Below are positions 15,481-24,473 of a stretch of 64,000 nucleotides of DNA, in pieces. Source of the DNA: an uncultured Winogradskyella sp. (GTDB lineage Bacteria; Bacteroidota; Bacteroidia; Flavobacteriales; Flavobacteriaceae); NCBI RefSeq assembly GCF_947498005.1, contig NZ_CANMIW010000001.1, forward strand, positions 186,001 to 250,000, in the 5' to 3' direction. The notes beneath the pieces are model-generated. The model saw only the letters and a list, made by a program, of their open reading frames with translations, made no database searches and was not told where the DNA came from. How positions within the stretch are numbered: position 1 is the stretch's first letter; each line of letters begins with the position of its first letter. The translations under genes and the position numbers were made by a program.

Positions 15481-17283
15481 TTATTCTATAGCTATAGTGT
15501 TATTTTCACGGTTAACATCAGCCATCATTTGAGATGCATCAATTTCTACTGATTTTACATCTTTATTTGTCTTAAAGGAATACGTTGGCATTGCCCAAGC
15601 CCAATCGCTAATAATTGTTGCTGAGGTTGGTTTTTCGCCACGCATCATTTGTAAAGGAATATAAAAATCTTCTGTTGTACCATCTACATAAGTTACTGAA
15701 AGGTCTACAGGCATTGGCATTAAGCCAATACGTTCTAATGTAATTGTTTTATTATCTATAGATTTTACAGCGTAATCAATGGTATTTGTGGTTTGTGCAA
15801 AATCAATAAAATACCAGTCGAGTTCAAAATCCGTAATACGTTCTGCTGTTCTTATAATATCGAAGGGTTTAGGGTGTTTAAATGAAAAATTATTAAAGTA
15901 TGATTTAATAGTTTTATTTAAATTATCATTACCAATTACATAACCTAATTGGGCTAAAAAAACAGCTCCTTTGTTATAAGCAGCAGCACCATAAACTTGA
16001 TTAAATGCATAACGATCAGAATGAGTTGTTAATGGTTGTTCATAACCTGAATTAGCTAAACCAAGATAACCCTTATAAGTACGAGCAAGCGGATTAGGGT
16101 TTTTATCATCTTTAAGTGAATTCATCGCTAAAGTTGATATGTAGGTTGTAAAACCTTCATCCATCCACTCATGTTTTGTTTCGTTAGAAGCTAGTAAAAA
16201 TTGAAACCAAGTATGTGCTAACTCATGAGCAGTGACACCTAATAAACTACCATATTTTCGCTTACCTGTTATAAGTGTACACATAGCATACTCCATGCCG
16301 CCATCACCACCTTGTATTACGGAGTATTGATCGTATGGGTATTTACCAACATTATCACTAAAGAAATCCATTAGTTGTGCTGTTTCTGCTTGTAGTTTTT
16401 TCCAATTGTCTAAGTATTCTTTCTTTAAATCTTTTTTATAGTAGAAATGAAGCATTGGTCCATTTGGCATTTGAAACGTATCATGAATAAAATCTGGATC
16501 TGCAGCCCAAGTAAAATCGTGAACATTTGGTGCTTTAAAGTGATGGGTTTTCTTTCCAGACTTTTTAGTTGGTTCGCCTTGTAAATAGCCAGTTCCACCA
16601 ACGACGTAATCTTTATCTATTGTTAATTTTACATCAAAATTCCCCCAAACACCATGAAATTCTCTCGCTATATATGGATCTGCATGCCATCCTTCATCGT
16701 CATATTCTGCTAATTTAGGATACCATTGCGACATAGATAAAGCGACACCTTCTGCGTTATCTCTACCTGAACGACGAATTTGAACAGGAACTTGAGCATC
16801 AAAATCCATATCAAAAGTGACCTTTTCTCCAGGTTGTATAGGTTGGCTTAGTTTTACTTCTAAAACGGTACCTACGGTTTCATAACTTATCGCTGTTCCG
16901 TTTTGTTTTAGAGAATTAACTTTAATATATCCTATTTCATTAGGTTGAAGTTTACTTATACGATCACCAATTTTTGGACTAGGATCTTTTATAGTACGTG
17001 AGCGTACATCCATTTCACTGCCTGGCTGAAAAGCATTGAAATATAAATGGTAATATACACGCTTTAGTACATCTGGTGAATTGTTAGTATAAACCAATTT
17101 CTGTTTGCCTACATATTGGTAATTATTGACATCCATATCTATTTCCATAGAATAATCTACGTGTTGTTGCCAGTAGCTGTCTTTAGAAATAGGTAATTCT
17201 TTAACAACTTCCTTTGGAGGATTTGATGCACCACACGCTATAAATAATACAAGTGAAAAAAGACTTATTAAGAAATGTCTCAT
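15481..17283 (-). CDS. M1 family metallopeptidase, lipoprotein
   Basis: 600 residues. Lipobox LFIA-Cys17 anchors it to the envelope. An M1 N-terminal beta domain (about 40-270) precedes the catalytic domain with the zinc site HELAHTW near residue 354 and the second ligand in EWMDEGFTTY about 18 residues later; QGGDGGMEYAMCTLITG just upstream is the GAMEN-like exopeptidase segment. The C-terminal region (about 440-600) includes a beta domain with DWYFIDFAQTTNTIDY. Probably an aminopeptidase that trims peptides in the periplasm or at the surface. Bounded by terminators. Confidence 0.92.
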   Translation of the reverse strand: MRHFLISLFSLVLFIACGASNPPKEVVKELPISKDSYWQQHVDYSMEIDMDVNNYQYVGKQKLVYTNNSPDVLKRVYYHLYFNAFQPGSEMDVRSRTIKDPSPKIGDRISKLQPNEIGYIKVNSLKQNGTAISYETVGTVLEVKLSQPIQPGEKVTFDMDFDAQVPVQIRRSGRDNAEGVALSMSQWYPKLAEYDDEGWHADPYIAREFHGVWGNFDVKLTIDKDYVVGGTGYLQGEPTKKSGKKTHHFKAPNVHDFTWAADPDFIHDTFQMPNGPMLHFYYKKDLKKEYLDNWKKLQAETAQLMDFFSDNVGKYPYDQYSVIQGGDGGMEYAMCTLITGKRKYGSLLGVTAHELAHTWFQFLLASNETKHEWMDEGFTTYISTLAMNSLKDDKNPNPLARTYKGYLGLANSGYEQPLTTHSDRYAFNQVYGAAAYNKGAVFLAQLGYVIGNDNLNKTIKSYFNNFSFKHPKPFDIIRTAERITDFELDWYFIDFAQTTNTIDYAVKSIDNKTITLERIGLMPMPVDLSVTYVDGTTEDFYIPLQMMRGEKPTSATIISDWAWAMPTYSFKTNKDVKSVEIDASQMMADVNRENNTIAIE

Positions 17284-17327
17284 GAAATTTGATTTAATTT
17301 GAAACTAAAGTTTATTGATAATTAACT

Positions 17328-17368
17328 AAAATGAGTTATTAAGCCATTACAACTCAATAACTCATTTT
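17328..17368 (-). terminator. Terminator-like hairpin after the S8 peptidase
   Basis: Perfect 13-bp inverted repeat AAAATGAGTTATT / AATAACTCATTTT with a 15-nt loop, 24 nt beyond the S8 stop codon. Confidence 0.65.
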
Positions 17369-17392
17369 ACAGGTCTACAATGATGTAGATGA

Positions 17393-18991
17393 TTACATTT
17401 TTGAAGCTAAAATTAAAGCATTGTAAGCATTTACTATGCGTCCTGTTTTAGATAAATCTGAAAACGGTTTTACATTAGAAGCATCTCCACCTACAACAAC
17501 TTTAGTTGTTAAAGGTAAACCAGATTCTAAAATAACTTGCTTTACTTGTGCAGCAGATAATTTAGGATAATATGAACGTACTAAAGCAGCAACACCAGCA
17601 ACAGCAGGTGAGGCCATAGAAGTTCCACTTATACTTTTATATTCATTTTCTGGGAATGTAGAATAGATTCCAGAACCTGGCGCAAAGACATCAACATTCT
17701 TTTTACCGTAGTTAGAAAAACCAGAAACCATTTTAGATCCATATTTAGATGTTAATGAACCTACTCTAATATAAGTGTTAGATACCTCAACAAAATCTAC
17801 ATTATCATCAGGAAAGTTAGGCTCTACGTCAATGTTTTCACTTGAGTTACCTGCAGCATGTACAAAAACCACATCGTTATCAGAAGCATACTTAATAGCG
17901 TCTCTTACCCATTCTGAATGTGGAGAGAAAGACTTACCAAAACTTCCGTTAATTACTTGTGCACCATTATCTACTGCGTAACGGATAGCTAAAGCAACAT
18001 CTTTATCATACTCATCTCCATTTGGTACAGCTCTAATAGACATAATTTCTACATTGTTAGCAACACCATTTGCTCCTAAACCATTATTACGTTCTGCAGC
18101 AATAATACCAGCAACGTGAGTACCATGAGATTCAGATTTTTTTACAGGCTTAACGTTACCGTTACCATAACCAGTATCAGATAAGTTGTTAATATCATCT
18201 ACTGTTTTACGACCAGAAAAGTCTTTGTTTAAGTTAAAGTTTAAACGTTCGTTAATACTCTCTAAAGCATTATTAATTTCTACATTAGCTTCAGCTAAAG
18301 TTAAACCATTTGCACTCATTTGGTTGGCAATTTGCTTTGCTTGAGATAAAGACTCATCTTCAGTTTCAATAGCGTTTACTTCCTCTAATGTGTAGTCACT
18401 TTTTCCTAATTGTTTAGTTAAAGTTTCATGTGCACCACTAACAGCTTGCGCTATTTGGTCGTATTGTGCTTTACGTCCTGTCCATAATTGGTAATCCTTA
18501 TCGTATTGTGCTTGCGCAGCAGAATAACTAGGGTTAGACGTATCTCCTGAAGCAATAATTCTTACAAATTCTAATTGCTCATCATAGGCATCTCCTAAGA
18601 AATTCCAACCATGAATATCGTCTACATAACCATTTTTATCATCGTCAATTCCGTTATTTGGTTTTTCTCCTTTGTTTGTCCAAAGTACACCATCTAAATC
18701 TTCATGATCAATATCAATACCTGAATCTATTACAGCAACAATTACTGTCTTTCCTTTTTTGTTATTAATAATTTCAGCGTAAGCTTTATCTACGCTCATA
18801 CCAGGAATTGTATCTTTAATTAGATCTAAGTGTCCCCAATTTTCTTTTTGAGCATCAGTTAATTCTGTAACTTTTAAAGGTGATGTATCAATATTTTCAA
18901 TTGGTGTAGATATAATATCTCCTGTTCCACAACCTAAAAATAAGGTTCCGGCAAATCCTAAATAGGCGATTAAATTGTAATTAATTTTCAT
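17393..18991 (-). CDS. S8 subtilisin-like lipoprotein peptidase
   Basis: 532 residues. Lipobox LFLG-Cys21. The catalytic triad is visible: Asp89 in VAVIDSGIDIDHEDL, His in SHGTHVAGI (near 290) and Ser in GTSMASPAVAG (near 459), with the oxyanion Asn in HAAGNSSEN. The Asp-His spacing is about 200 residues, compared with a few tens in plain subtilisins, because of an inserted Gln/Ala-rich, probably helical segment (about 135-260). Such insertions recur in Bacteroidota S8 peptidases. Secreted, cell-attached endopeptidase; substrate unknown. Likely co-transcribed with the MBL hydrolase upstream (21-nt gap). Confidence 0.93.
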   Translation of the reverse strand: MKINYNLIAYLGFAGTLFLGCGTGDIISTPIENIDTSPLKVTELTDAQKENWGHLDLIKDTIPGMSVDKAYAEIINNKKGKTVIVAVIDSGIDIDHEDLDGVLWTNKGEKPNNGIDDDKNGYVDDIHGWNFLGDAYDEQLEFVRIIASGDTSNPSYSAAQAQYDKDYQLWTGRKAQYDQIAQAVSGAHETLTKQLGKSDYTLEEVNAIETEDESLSQAKQIANQMSANGLTLAEANVEINNALESINERLNFNLNKDFSGRKTVDDINNLSDTGYGNGNVKPVKKSESHGTHVAGIIAAERNNGLGANGVANNVEIMSIRAVPNGDEYDKDVALAIRYAVDNGAQVINGSFGKSFSPHSEWVRDAIKYASDNDVVFVHAAGNSSENIDVEPNFPDDNVDFVEVSNTYIRVGSLTSKYGSKMVSGFSNYGKKNVDVFAPGSGIYSTFPENEYKSISGTSMASPAVAGVAALVRSYYPKLSAAQVKQVILESGLPLTTKVVVGGDASNVKPFSDLSKTGRIVNAYNALILASKM

Positions 18992-19012
18992 TTTTCTTTA
19001 ATGTTTAAAGCT

Positions 19013-19879
19013 TTAGTTAAATAGTGAGTTTGTTGTAAATGTTTCGTTTAGTCTCACACCTTTTTCTGTGTGTTTAACCGTTATAATTTCGTTATGCGCA
19101 TCATGTTCTAAAAATAAATAGAAGTTATGGTCTGCAGCCATGTTCAAAAATAACTCTTTTTCATCTAAAGTTAATAATGGTCTAGTATCATAGCCCATAA
19201 CAAAAGGTAAAGGTAAATGACCAACTGTTGGCAATAAGTCTGCCATAAAGCAAATGGTTTTTCCTTTATACTGAATCATAGGAATCATTTGTTTATCTGT
19301 ATGACCATTTGCAAAGAAAATATCAAAACCTAAGTTAGAATTTTTTAAAATATGACTTTCAGGAATATCAGTAAATTTTAGATGACCACTTTCGTGCATT
19401 GGTAAAATATTCTCTTTTAAAAACGAAGCAACTTCTCTTCGGTTAGGCTCTGTTGCCCATTTCCAATGATTTTCATTACTCCAAAAATGTGCGTTTTTAA
19501 AAGCTGGTTCATAACCTGTTCGGTCTTTATTCCATTGAATACTTCCTCCACAATGATCAAAATGAAGATGTGTCATAAAAACATCAGTAATATCATCTCT
19601 GTGAAATCCGTATTGCGCCAAAGATTTATCAATACTATCATCACCATATAGAAAATAGTAACCATAGAATTTTTCACTTTGTTTATTTCCCATACCTGTA
19701 TCTATTAAAATAAGACGATCACCATCTTCAATTAATAAACAACGTGCAGCAATATCAATCATATTATTTTGGTCTGCAGGATTGGTACGTTGCCACAATG
19801 ATTTTGGTACAACACCAAACATAGCACCACCATCTAGTTTAAAATTTCCGGCATTAATAGGATATAATTGCATTGGCAA
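19013..19879 (-). CDS. Metallo-beta-lactamase fold hydrolase
   Basis: 288 residues, no signal peptide, cytoplasmic. The zinc site H-x-H-x-D-H is at residues 104-109 (THLHFDHCGG), with DTGMG at 60-64, a later His in FANGHTDKQ and an Asp in CFMADLLP. The organisation resembles AHL-lactonase-like MBL enzymes, but members of this fold act on many substrates (lactones, thioesters, phosphodiesters), so no substrate is claimed. It sits 21 nt upstream of the S8 gene. Confidence 0.85.
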   Translation of the reverse strand: MPMQLYPINAGNFKLDGGAMFGVVPKSLWQRTNPADQNNMIDIAARCLLIEDGDRLILIDTGMGNKQSEKFYGYYFLYGDDSIDKSLAQYGFHRDDITDVFMTHLHFDHCGGSIQWNKDRTGYEPAFKNAHFWSNENHWKWATEPNRREVASFLKENILPMHESGHLKFTDIPESHILKNSNLGFDIFFANGHTDKQMIPMIQYKGKTICFMADLLPTVGHLPLPFVMGYDTRPLLTLDEKELFLNMAADHNFYLFLEHDAHNEIITVKHTEKGVRLNETFTTNSLFN

Positions 19880-20043
19880 ATTTTTGTAAAGTCTTGCAAA
19901 TTACTAAAAGCATTAAAACTAATTGTTGTTAGTTAGCATAAATTACAGGATTTTTAACAAATAAGAACCGTATTATTCACTTTCAATTCTCAAAAAATAA
20001 TTACATTTAGCTATCAGGTTTTTAAAACCACATATCTATAGAA

Positions 20044-20385
20044 ATGAATACGTCTAAAAAGAAATCTAAAAAGAAAAATTTATTAAGCTTTGGTCGCGAT
20101 TTTAATCCAGATCAAAAAGTAATTTTAAGAGATTATTTAGCCATTGAGCGCACACGTTTGGCTAATGAACGTACACTTTTATCGTATGTTCGTTCGTCTT
20201 TATATTTATTATTAGGCGCTATTGCACTGTATCAATTAAAAGAATTTGCAAATTTTGAATATTTAGCGCTCGTAGCCTTGGTGTTTTGCGTCATTTTTTT
20301 TGTGATTGGTGTTTATAGATTCACACTTTTAAAGAGAAGTCTAAAGAAACTTTATTATAGCGCAGAAAAAAGTAAAAACGATTAG
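20044..20385 (+). CDS. DUF202 membrane protein
   Basis: 113 residues with two or three membrane helices after a basic N-terminus. The segment RDYLAIERTRLANERTLLSY just before the first helix is the DUF202 (YidH/YidG-like) signature. Function unknown in the family. Diverges from the MBL gene. Confidence 0.85.
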   Translation: MNTSKKKSKKKNLLSFGRDFNPDQKVILRDYLAIERTRLANERTLLSYVRSSLYLLLGAIALYQLKEFANFEYLALVALVFCVIFFVIGVYRFTLLKRSLKKLYYSAEKSKND

Positions 20386-20570
20386 CAATTAATAAAAAAT
20401 AACGTGATCTATAAATTTAGTAAAACGGAATAGAACCACTTTAATAAAATACCAAAAGTTGAGTTTTAAAGGTAATTCCTGTTTAATTATCAATTAGAGT
20501 AAGTCGCGTTCCAATAGAATTAAATGGTTTTAAAGTCAATATTTAGTATTTTCACGCAAAATGTATTAAA

Positions 20571-22445
20571 ATGTTAGAATTAGCAGGAATAATTATACTT
20601 GGTATATTGGCGCAATGGATGGCATGGAAATTTAAAATTCCAGCGATTTTACCACTAATATTGATTGGTCTTTTAGTTGGCCCAATTGCCGCAGAATTTT
20701 TAAGTGCAGATGGTACAAAGTGGATTGAACCTATATGGAATGAAACCGAAGGGTTATTTCCTGGAGAAAGCCTATTTTATTTTGTTTCACTTGCCATTAG
20801 TATTATTCTTTTTGAAGGCGGTTTAACGCTAAAACTAAATGAAATAAAGAATGTGGGACCAGTAATTACAAAGTTAATAACCATTGGTTCACTAGTTACA
20901 TTTTTCGGAGCAGCAATAGCAGCACGTTTTATTTTTGAACTTAGCTGGGAGATTTCATTTCTGTTTTCTGGTCTTATTATCGTTACAGGCCCTACTGTTA
21001 TTACACCTATCTTAAGAAACATTCCATTAAAAAAAGATGTTTCAGCCGTTTTAAAATGGGAAGGTATTTTAATAGATCCAATTGGTGCATTAGTTGCCGT
21101 TTTGGTTTTTGAATTTATTAGTGTAGATGCTGGAGGCGAATTCACAAAAACAGCGTTAATAGAATTTGGTAAAATTGTATTATTTGGCTCTACATTCGGG
21201 TTTACATTTGCTCATGCATTAAATTTTATTTTGAATAAAAAATGGGTCCCTCATTATTTAATGAATGTCTTTACGTTAGCTGCAGTTTTAGGTGTTTTTG
21301 TATTGTCTGATGCCTTTGCTCACGAATCTGGATTATTGGCAGTAGTTGTTATGGGAATGGTATTAGGAAACTCTAATTCACCACATCTAAAGGATATTTT
21401 ATATTTTAAAGAATCACTTAGTGTACTGCTTATTTCAATACTCTTTATCCTTTTAGCAGCAAATATTAATTTTGAAGAATTATTATTAATTTATAACTGG
21501 AAAACAGCAATCCTTTTCTTAGTCATTGTATTTTTAATAAGACCTATTGGTGTGTTTTTAAGTACCATTGGTTCTACACTAAAACTGAACGAAAAACTCT
21601 TTATAAGTTGGGTAGGACCACGAGGAATAGTAGCTGCTGGTATAGCATCGCTATTTGGTTTAAAATTAGCGAGATTAGGTGTTCCTGGAGCAGAATATAT
21701 AACACCCTTAGTATTTGTAATTGTATTAGGTACGGTTTTGCTTAATGCAACTACAGCAAGATTATTTGCAAGATTGGTAGGCGTTTTCTTAAAATCATCC
21801 AATGGAATTTTAATTGTAGGAGCATCTAAAGTTTCTAGATTATTAGGTCATTATTTAGAATCAAATGGAAGACATGTAGTGCTAATAGATAGTAACCAAA
21901 ACAATATTACAAAAGCAAAGGAACTAGGCTTAGAAGCATTAAACACTAATATTTATTCTGATGCCTTAACGGATAATATAGAATTGAATGACGTTGGTTA
22001 TTTAATGGCAATTACCGGAAATTCGGATATTAATAAATACGCTATTAATAAATTTAAAAAGCAATTTGGAGAAAACGGATCATTTAGATTAGTCACTTCA
22101 GAAGAAATTAGTAATCCAGATGTTAATCCAACAGAAGGGTTGTTTTCGCCCACTGATGATTACACTTCTTTATTAGAGGTTACTAGAAAATATCCATCCA
22201 TACAGGAAATAGATATTGAAGACAAAGTACAATATGAAAACCTTATAGAAATTACGAATAAGAATAAGGATATTATTCCTCTATTTATTAAAGATGACGA
22301 GGGCGAATTACATATCATTTCTTCATTCAATAAAGAAATAAAAGACATAGGAGATAAAAACAAATTGGTGTATTTAGGAAAACCATTTGATGTTGAAAAA
22401 GTGGTGCATGAAGACGATAATCTACCTGATGTTACAAAAGAATGA
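20571..22445 (+). CDS. Cation:proton antiporter with a TrkA-N domain
   Basis: 624 residues. An NhaP/CPA1-type exchanger domain with about 12 membrane helices (1-400): FEGGLTLKLNEI, the ion-binding region TGPTVITPILRNI near 142 and KWEGILIDPIGALVAV near 161, and WVGPRGIVAAGIASL near 345. A cytoplasmic TrkA-N (RCK) nucleotide-binding domain starts near 415 with GILIVGASKVSRLLGHYL, followed by a C-terminal acidic tail. It exchanges Na+ or K+ for H+ across the inner membrane, plausibly gated by NAD(H), and fits a marine cell's sodium and pH balance. Confidence 0.92.
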   Translation: MLELAGIIILGILAQWMAWKFKIPAILPLILIGLLVGPIAAEFLSADGTKWIEPIWNETEGLFPGESLFYFVSLAISIILFEGGLTLKLNEIKNVGPVITKLITIGSLVTFFGAAIAARFIFELSWEISFLFSGLIIVTGPTVITPILRNIPLKKDVSAVLKWEGILIDPIGALVAVLVFEFISVDAGGEFTKTALIEFGKIVLFGSTFGFTFAHALNFILNKKWVPHYLMNVFTLAAVLGVFVLSDAFAHESGLLAVVVMGMVLGNSNSPHLKDILYFKESLSVLLISILFILLAANINFEELLLIYNWKTAILFLVIVFLIRPIGVFLSTIGSTLKLNEKLFISWVGPRGIVAAGIASLFGLKLARLGVPGAEYITPLVFVIVLGTVLLNATTARLFARLVGVFLKSSNGILIVGASKVSRLLGHYLESNGRHVVLIDSNQNNITKAKELGLEALNTNIYSDALTDNIELNDVGYLMAITGNSDINKYAINKFKKQFGENGSFRLVTSEEISNPDVNPTEGLFSPTDDYTSLLEVTRKYPSIQEIDIEDKVQYENLIEITNKNKDIIPLFIKDDEGELHIISSFNKEIKDIGDKNKLVYLGKPFDVEKVVHEDDNLPDVTKE

Positions 22446-22450
22446 AGCAT

Positions 22451-22482
22451 AAAAAAATCCCTCTGAAAGAAGGGATTTTTTT
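22451..22482. terminator. Bidirectional terminator between the antiporter gene and lepA
   Basis: AATCCCTCT-GAAA-GAAGGGATT stem with A tracts before and T tracts after, so it can serve both convergent genes. Confidence 0.85.
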
Positions 22483-22502
22483 ATATAAGTTTAATAAATT
22501 AT

Positions 22503-24299
22503 TTAATCATTCAATTTTAAAACAGCCATAAATGCTTGTTGAGGTATTTCTACATTACCTACTTGGCGCATACGTTTTTTACCTTTTTTCTGTTTTTCTA
22601 ATAACTTACGCTTACGAGAAATATCACCACCATAACATTTTGCAGTTACATCTTTACGTAAAGCTTTCACGGTTTCTCTGGCAATAATTTTTGCTCCAAT
22701 AGCAGCTTGAATAGGAATATCAAATTGTTGACGTGGAATAAGCTCTTTTAACTTCTCACACATCTTTTTACCAATATTATGTGCATTATCTGCGTGAATT
22801 AAAGCAGACAGCGCATCTACAGGTTGTGCGTTTAATAAAACATCTAATCTTACTAGTTTAGAGACCTTCATGCCAATAGGAGAATAATCAAAAGAAGCAT
22901 AGCCTTTAGAAACGGTTTTTAAACGATCGTAAAAATCGAAAACTATCTCTGCTAATGGCATTTCAAAAATTAATTCAACACGCTCTGTTGTTAAATAGGT
23001 TTGATTAACAATCATACCACGCTTTTCTATACAAAGGCTCATTACGTTACCAACAAAATCTGCTTTTGTAATAATGGTAGCCTTAATAAAAGGTTCTTCA
23101 ACTCTATTAACTGTAGTTGGTTCTGGTAAATCACTAGGATTATTAACTATAAAAGGAACCTCTGGTTCTTTGTTAGTATAGGCATTATAAGATACGTTAG
23201 GAACCGTTGTAATAACCGTCATATCAAACTCACGCTCTAAACGTTCTTGAATGATTTCCATGTGCAACATACCTAAGAATCCACAACGGAATCCAAAACC
23301 TAAAGCAGCAGAACTTTCTGGCTGAAATACCAAAGACGCGTCATTTAGCTGCAGTTTTTCCATAGAGTTTCTTAACTCTTCGTAATCTTCAGTGTCTACA
23401 GGATAAATACCAGCAAATACCATTGGTTTTACATCTTCAAAACCTTCAACAATATTGGTTGTAGGATTAGCAAAATCGGTAATAGTATCACCAACTTTCA
23501 CTTCTTTAGCCGTTTTTATTCCTGTAATTAAGTACCCAACATCACCAGCTTTTACGCTTTGTTTAGGTACTTGGTTAAGTTTCAATGTTCCTACTTCATC
23601 AGCAAAATATTCTTTTCCTGTGGCAACGAATTTAATTTTTTGTCCTTTTTTAATTTCGCCATTAAAGACTCTAAAATAGGTTTCAATTCCTCTAAATGTA
23701 TTGTACACAGAATCGAAAATTAAGGCTTGTAATGGTTCATCTACATTGCCTTTTGGTGCAGGAACACGTTCAATAATTGCTTTTAAAATTTCATCGACAC
23801 CAAACCCTGTTTTTCCACTTGCATGAATCACTTCTTCAGGATCACAACCTAATAGATCAACAATATCATCTGTAACTTCTTCTGGGTTTGCACTTGGTAA
23901 ATCTACTTTATTTAAAACCGGAATAATCTCTAAATCATTTTCTAAAGCTAAATATAGATTAGAAATGGTTTGTGCTTGTATACTTTGAGCAGCATCTACA
24001 ATAAGTAATGCACCTTCACAAGCAGCAATAGATCGAGAAACTTCGTATGAAAAATCTACGTGACCAGGTGTATCAATTAGGTTAAGAACATATTTCTCGC
24101 CTTCAAATTCATAATCCATTTGTATGGCATGTGATTTTATGGTAATACCACGTTCGCGCTCCAAATCCATACTATCTAAAAGTTGGGCTTGTTGCTCTCT
24201 AGCCGTCACAGAACCTGTATAATCTAACAAGCGATCTGCTAAGGTGCTTTTTCCGTGGTCAATATGTGCAATAATGCAAAAGTTACGTATGTTCTTCAT
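22503..24299 (-). CDS. lepA: Elongation factor 4 (ribosome back-translocase)
   Basis: 598 residues, the usual LepA length. The GTPase domain shows [15 protein letters not shown] (G1), [12 protein letters not shown] (G2 area), DTPGHVDF (G3) and NKVDLP (G4); LepA-specific C-terminal segments include [21 protein letters not shown], followed by a basic tail. Acts on the ribosome under stress. Own promoter upstream; ends at the bidirectional terminator. Confidence 0.97.
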   Translation of the reverse strand: MKNIRNFCIIAHIDHGKSTLADRLLDYTGSVTAREQQAQLLDSMDLERERGITIKSHAIQMDYEFEGEKYVLNLIDTPGHVDFSYEVSRSIAACEGALLIVDAAQSIQAQTISNLYLALENDLEIIPVLNKVDLPSANPEEVTDDIVDLLGCDPEEVIHASGKTGFGVDEILKAIIERVPAPKGNVDEPLQALIFDSVYNTFRGIETYFRVFNGEIKKGQKIKFVATGKEYFADEVGTLKLNQVPKQSVKAGDVGYLITGIKTAKEVKVGDTITDFANPTTNIVEGFEDVKPMVFAGIYPVDTEDYEELRNSMEKLQLNDASLVFQPESSAALGFGFRCGFLGMLHMEIIQERLEREFDMTVITTVPNVSYNAYTNKEPEVPFIVNNPSDLPEPTTVNRVEEPFIKATIITKADFVGNVMSLCIEKRGMIVNQTYLTTERVELIFEMPLAEIVFDFYDRLKTVSKGYASFDYSPIGMKVSKLVRLDVLLNAQPVDALSALIHADNAHNIGKKMCEKLKELIPRQQFDIPIQAAIGAKIIARETVKALRKDVTAKCYGGDISRKRKLLEKQKKGKKRMRQVGNVEIPQQAFMAVLKLND

Positions 24300-24352
24300 G
24301 TCTATTTTAAAGGCAATGAACTCATCAAAATCGAGTTCTAATATCTAATTTG

Positions 24353-24360
24353 CAAATATA
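24353..24360 (-). promoter_or_regulatory. -7 element, lepA
   Basis: Minus strand TATATTTG followed by C, 53 bp before the lepA start codon. No strong -33 box. Confidence 0.5.
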
Positions 24361-24473
24361 ATCGATTTCTTGTGCTTTAAACTATCAATTATTACAATTA
24401 AACGCTGCTATTTACGTCAAAACCACAACAAAAAGTAAAAAACTATTAATATATTGCCTCTCAATTTTTGTGA

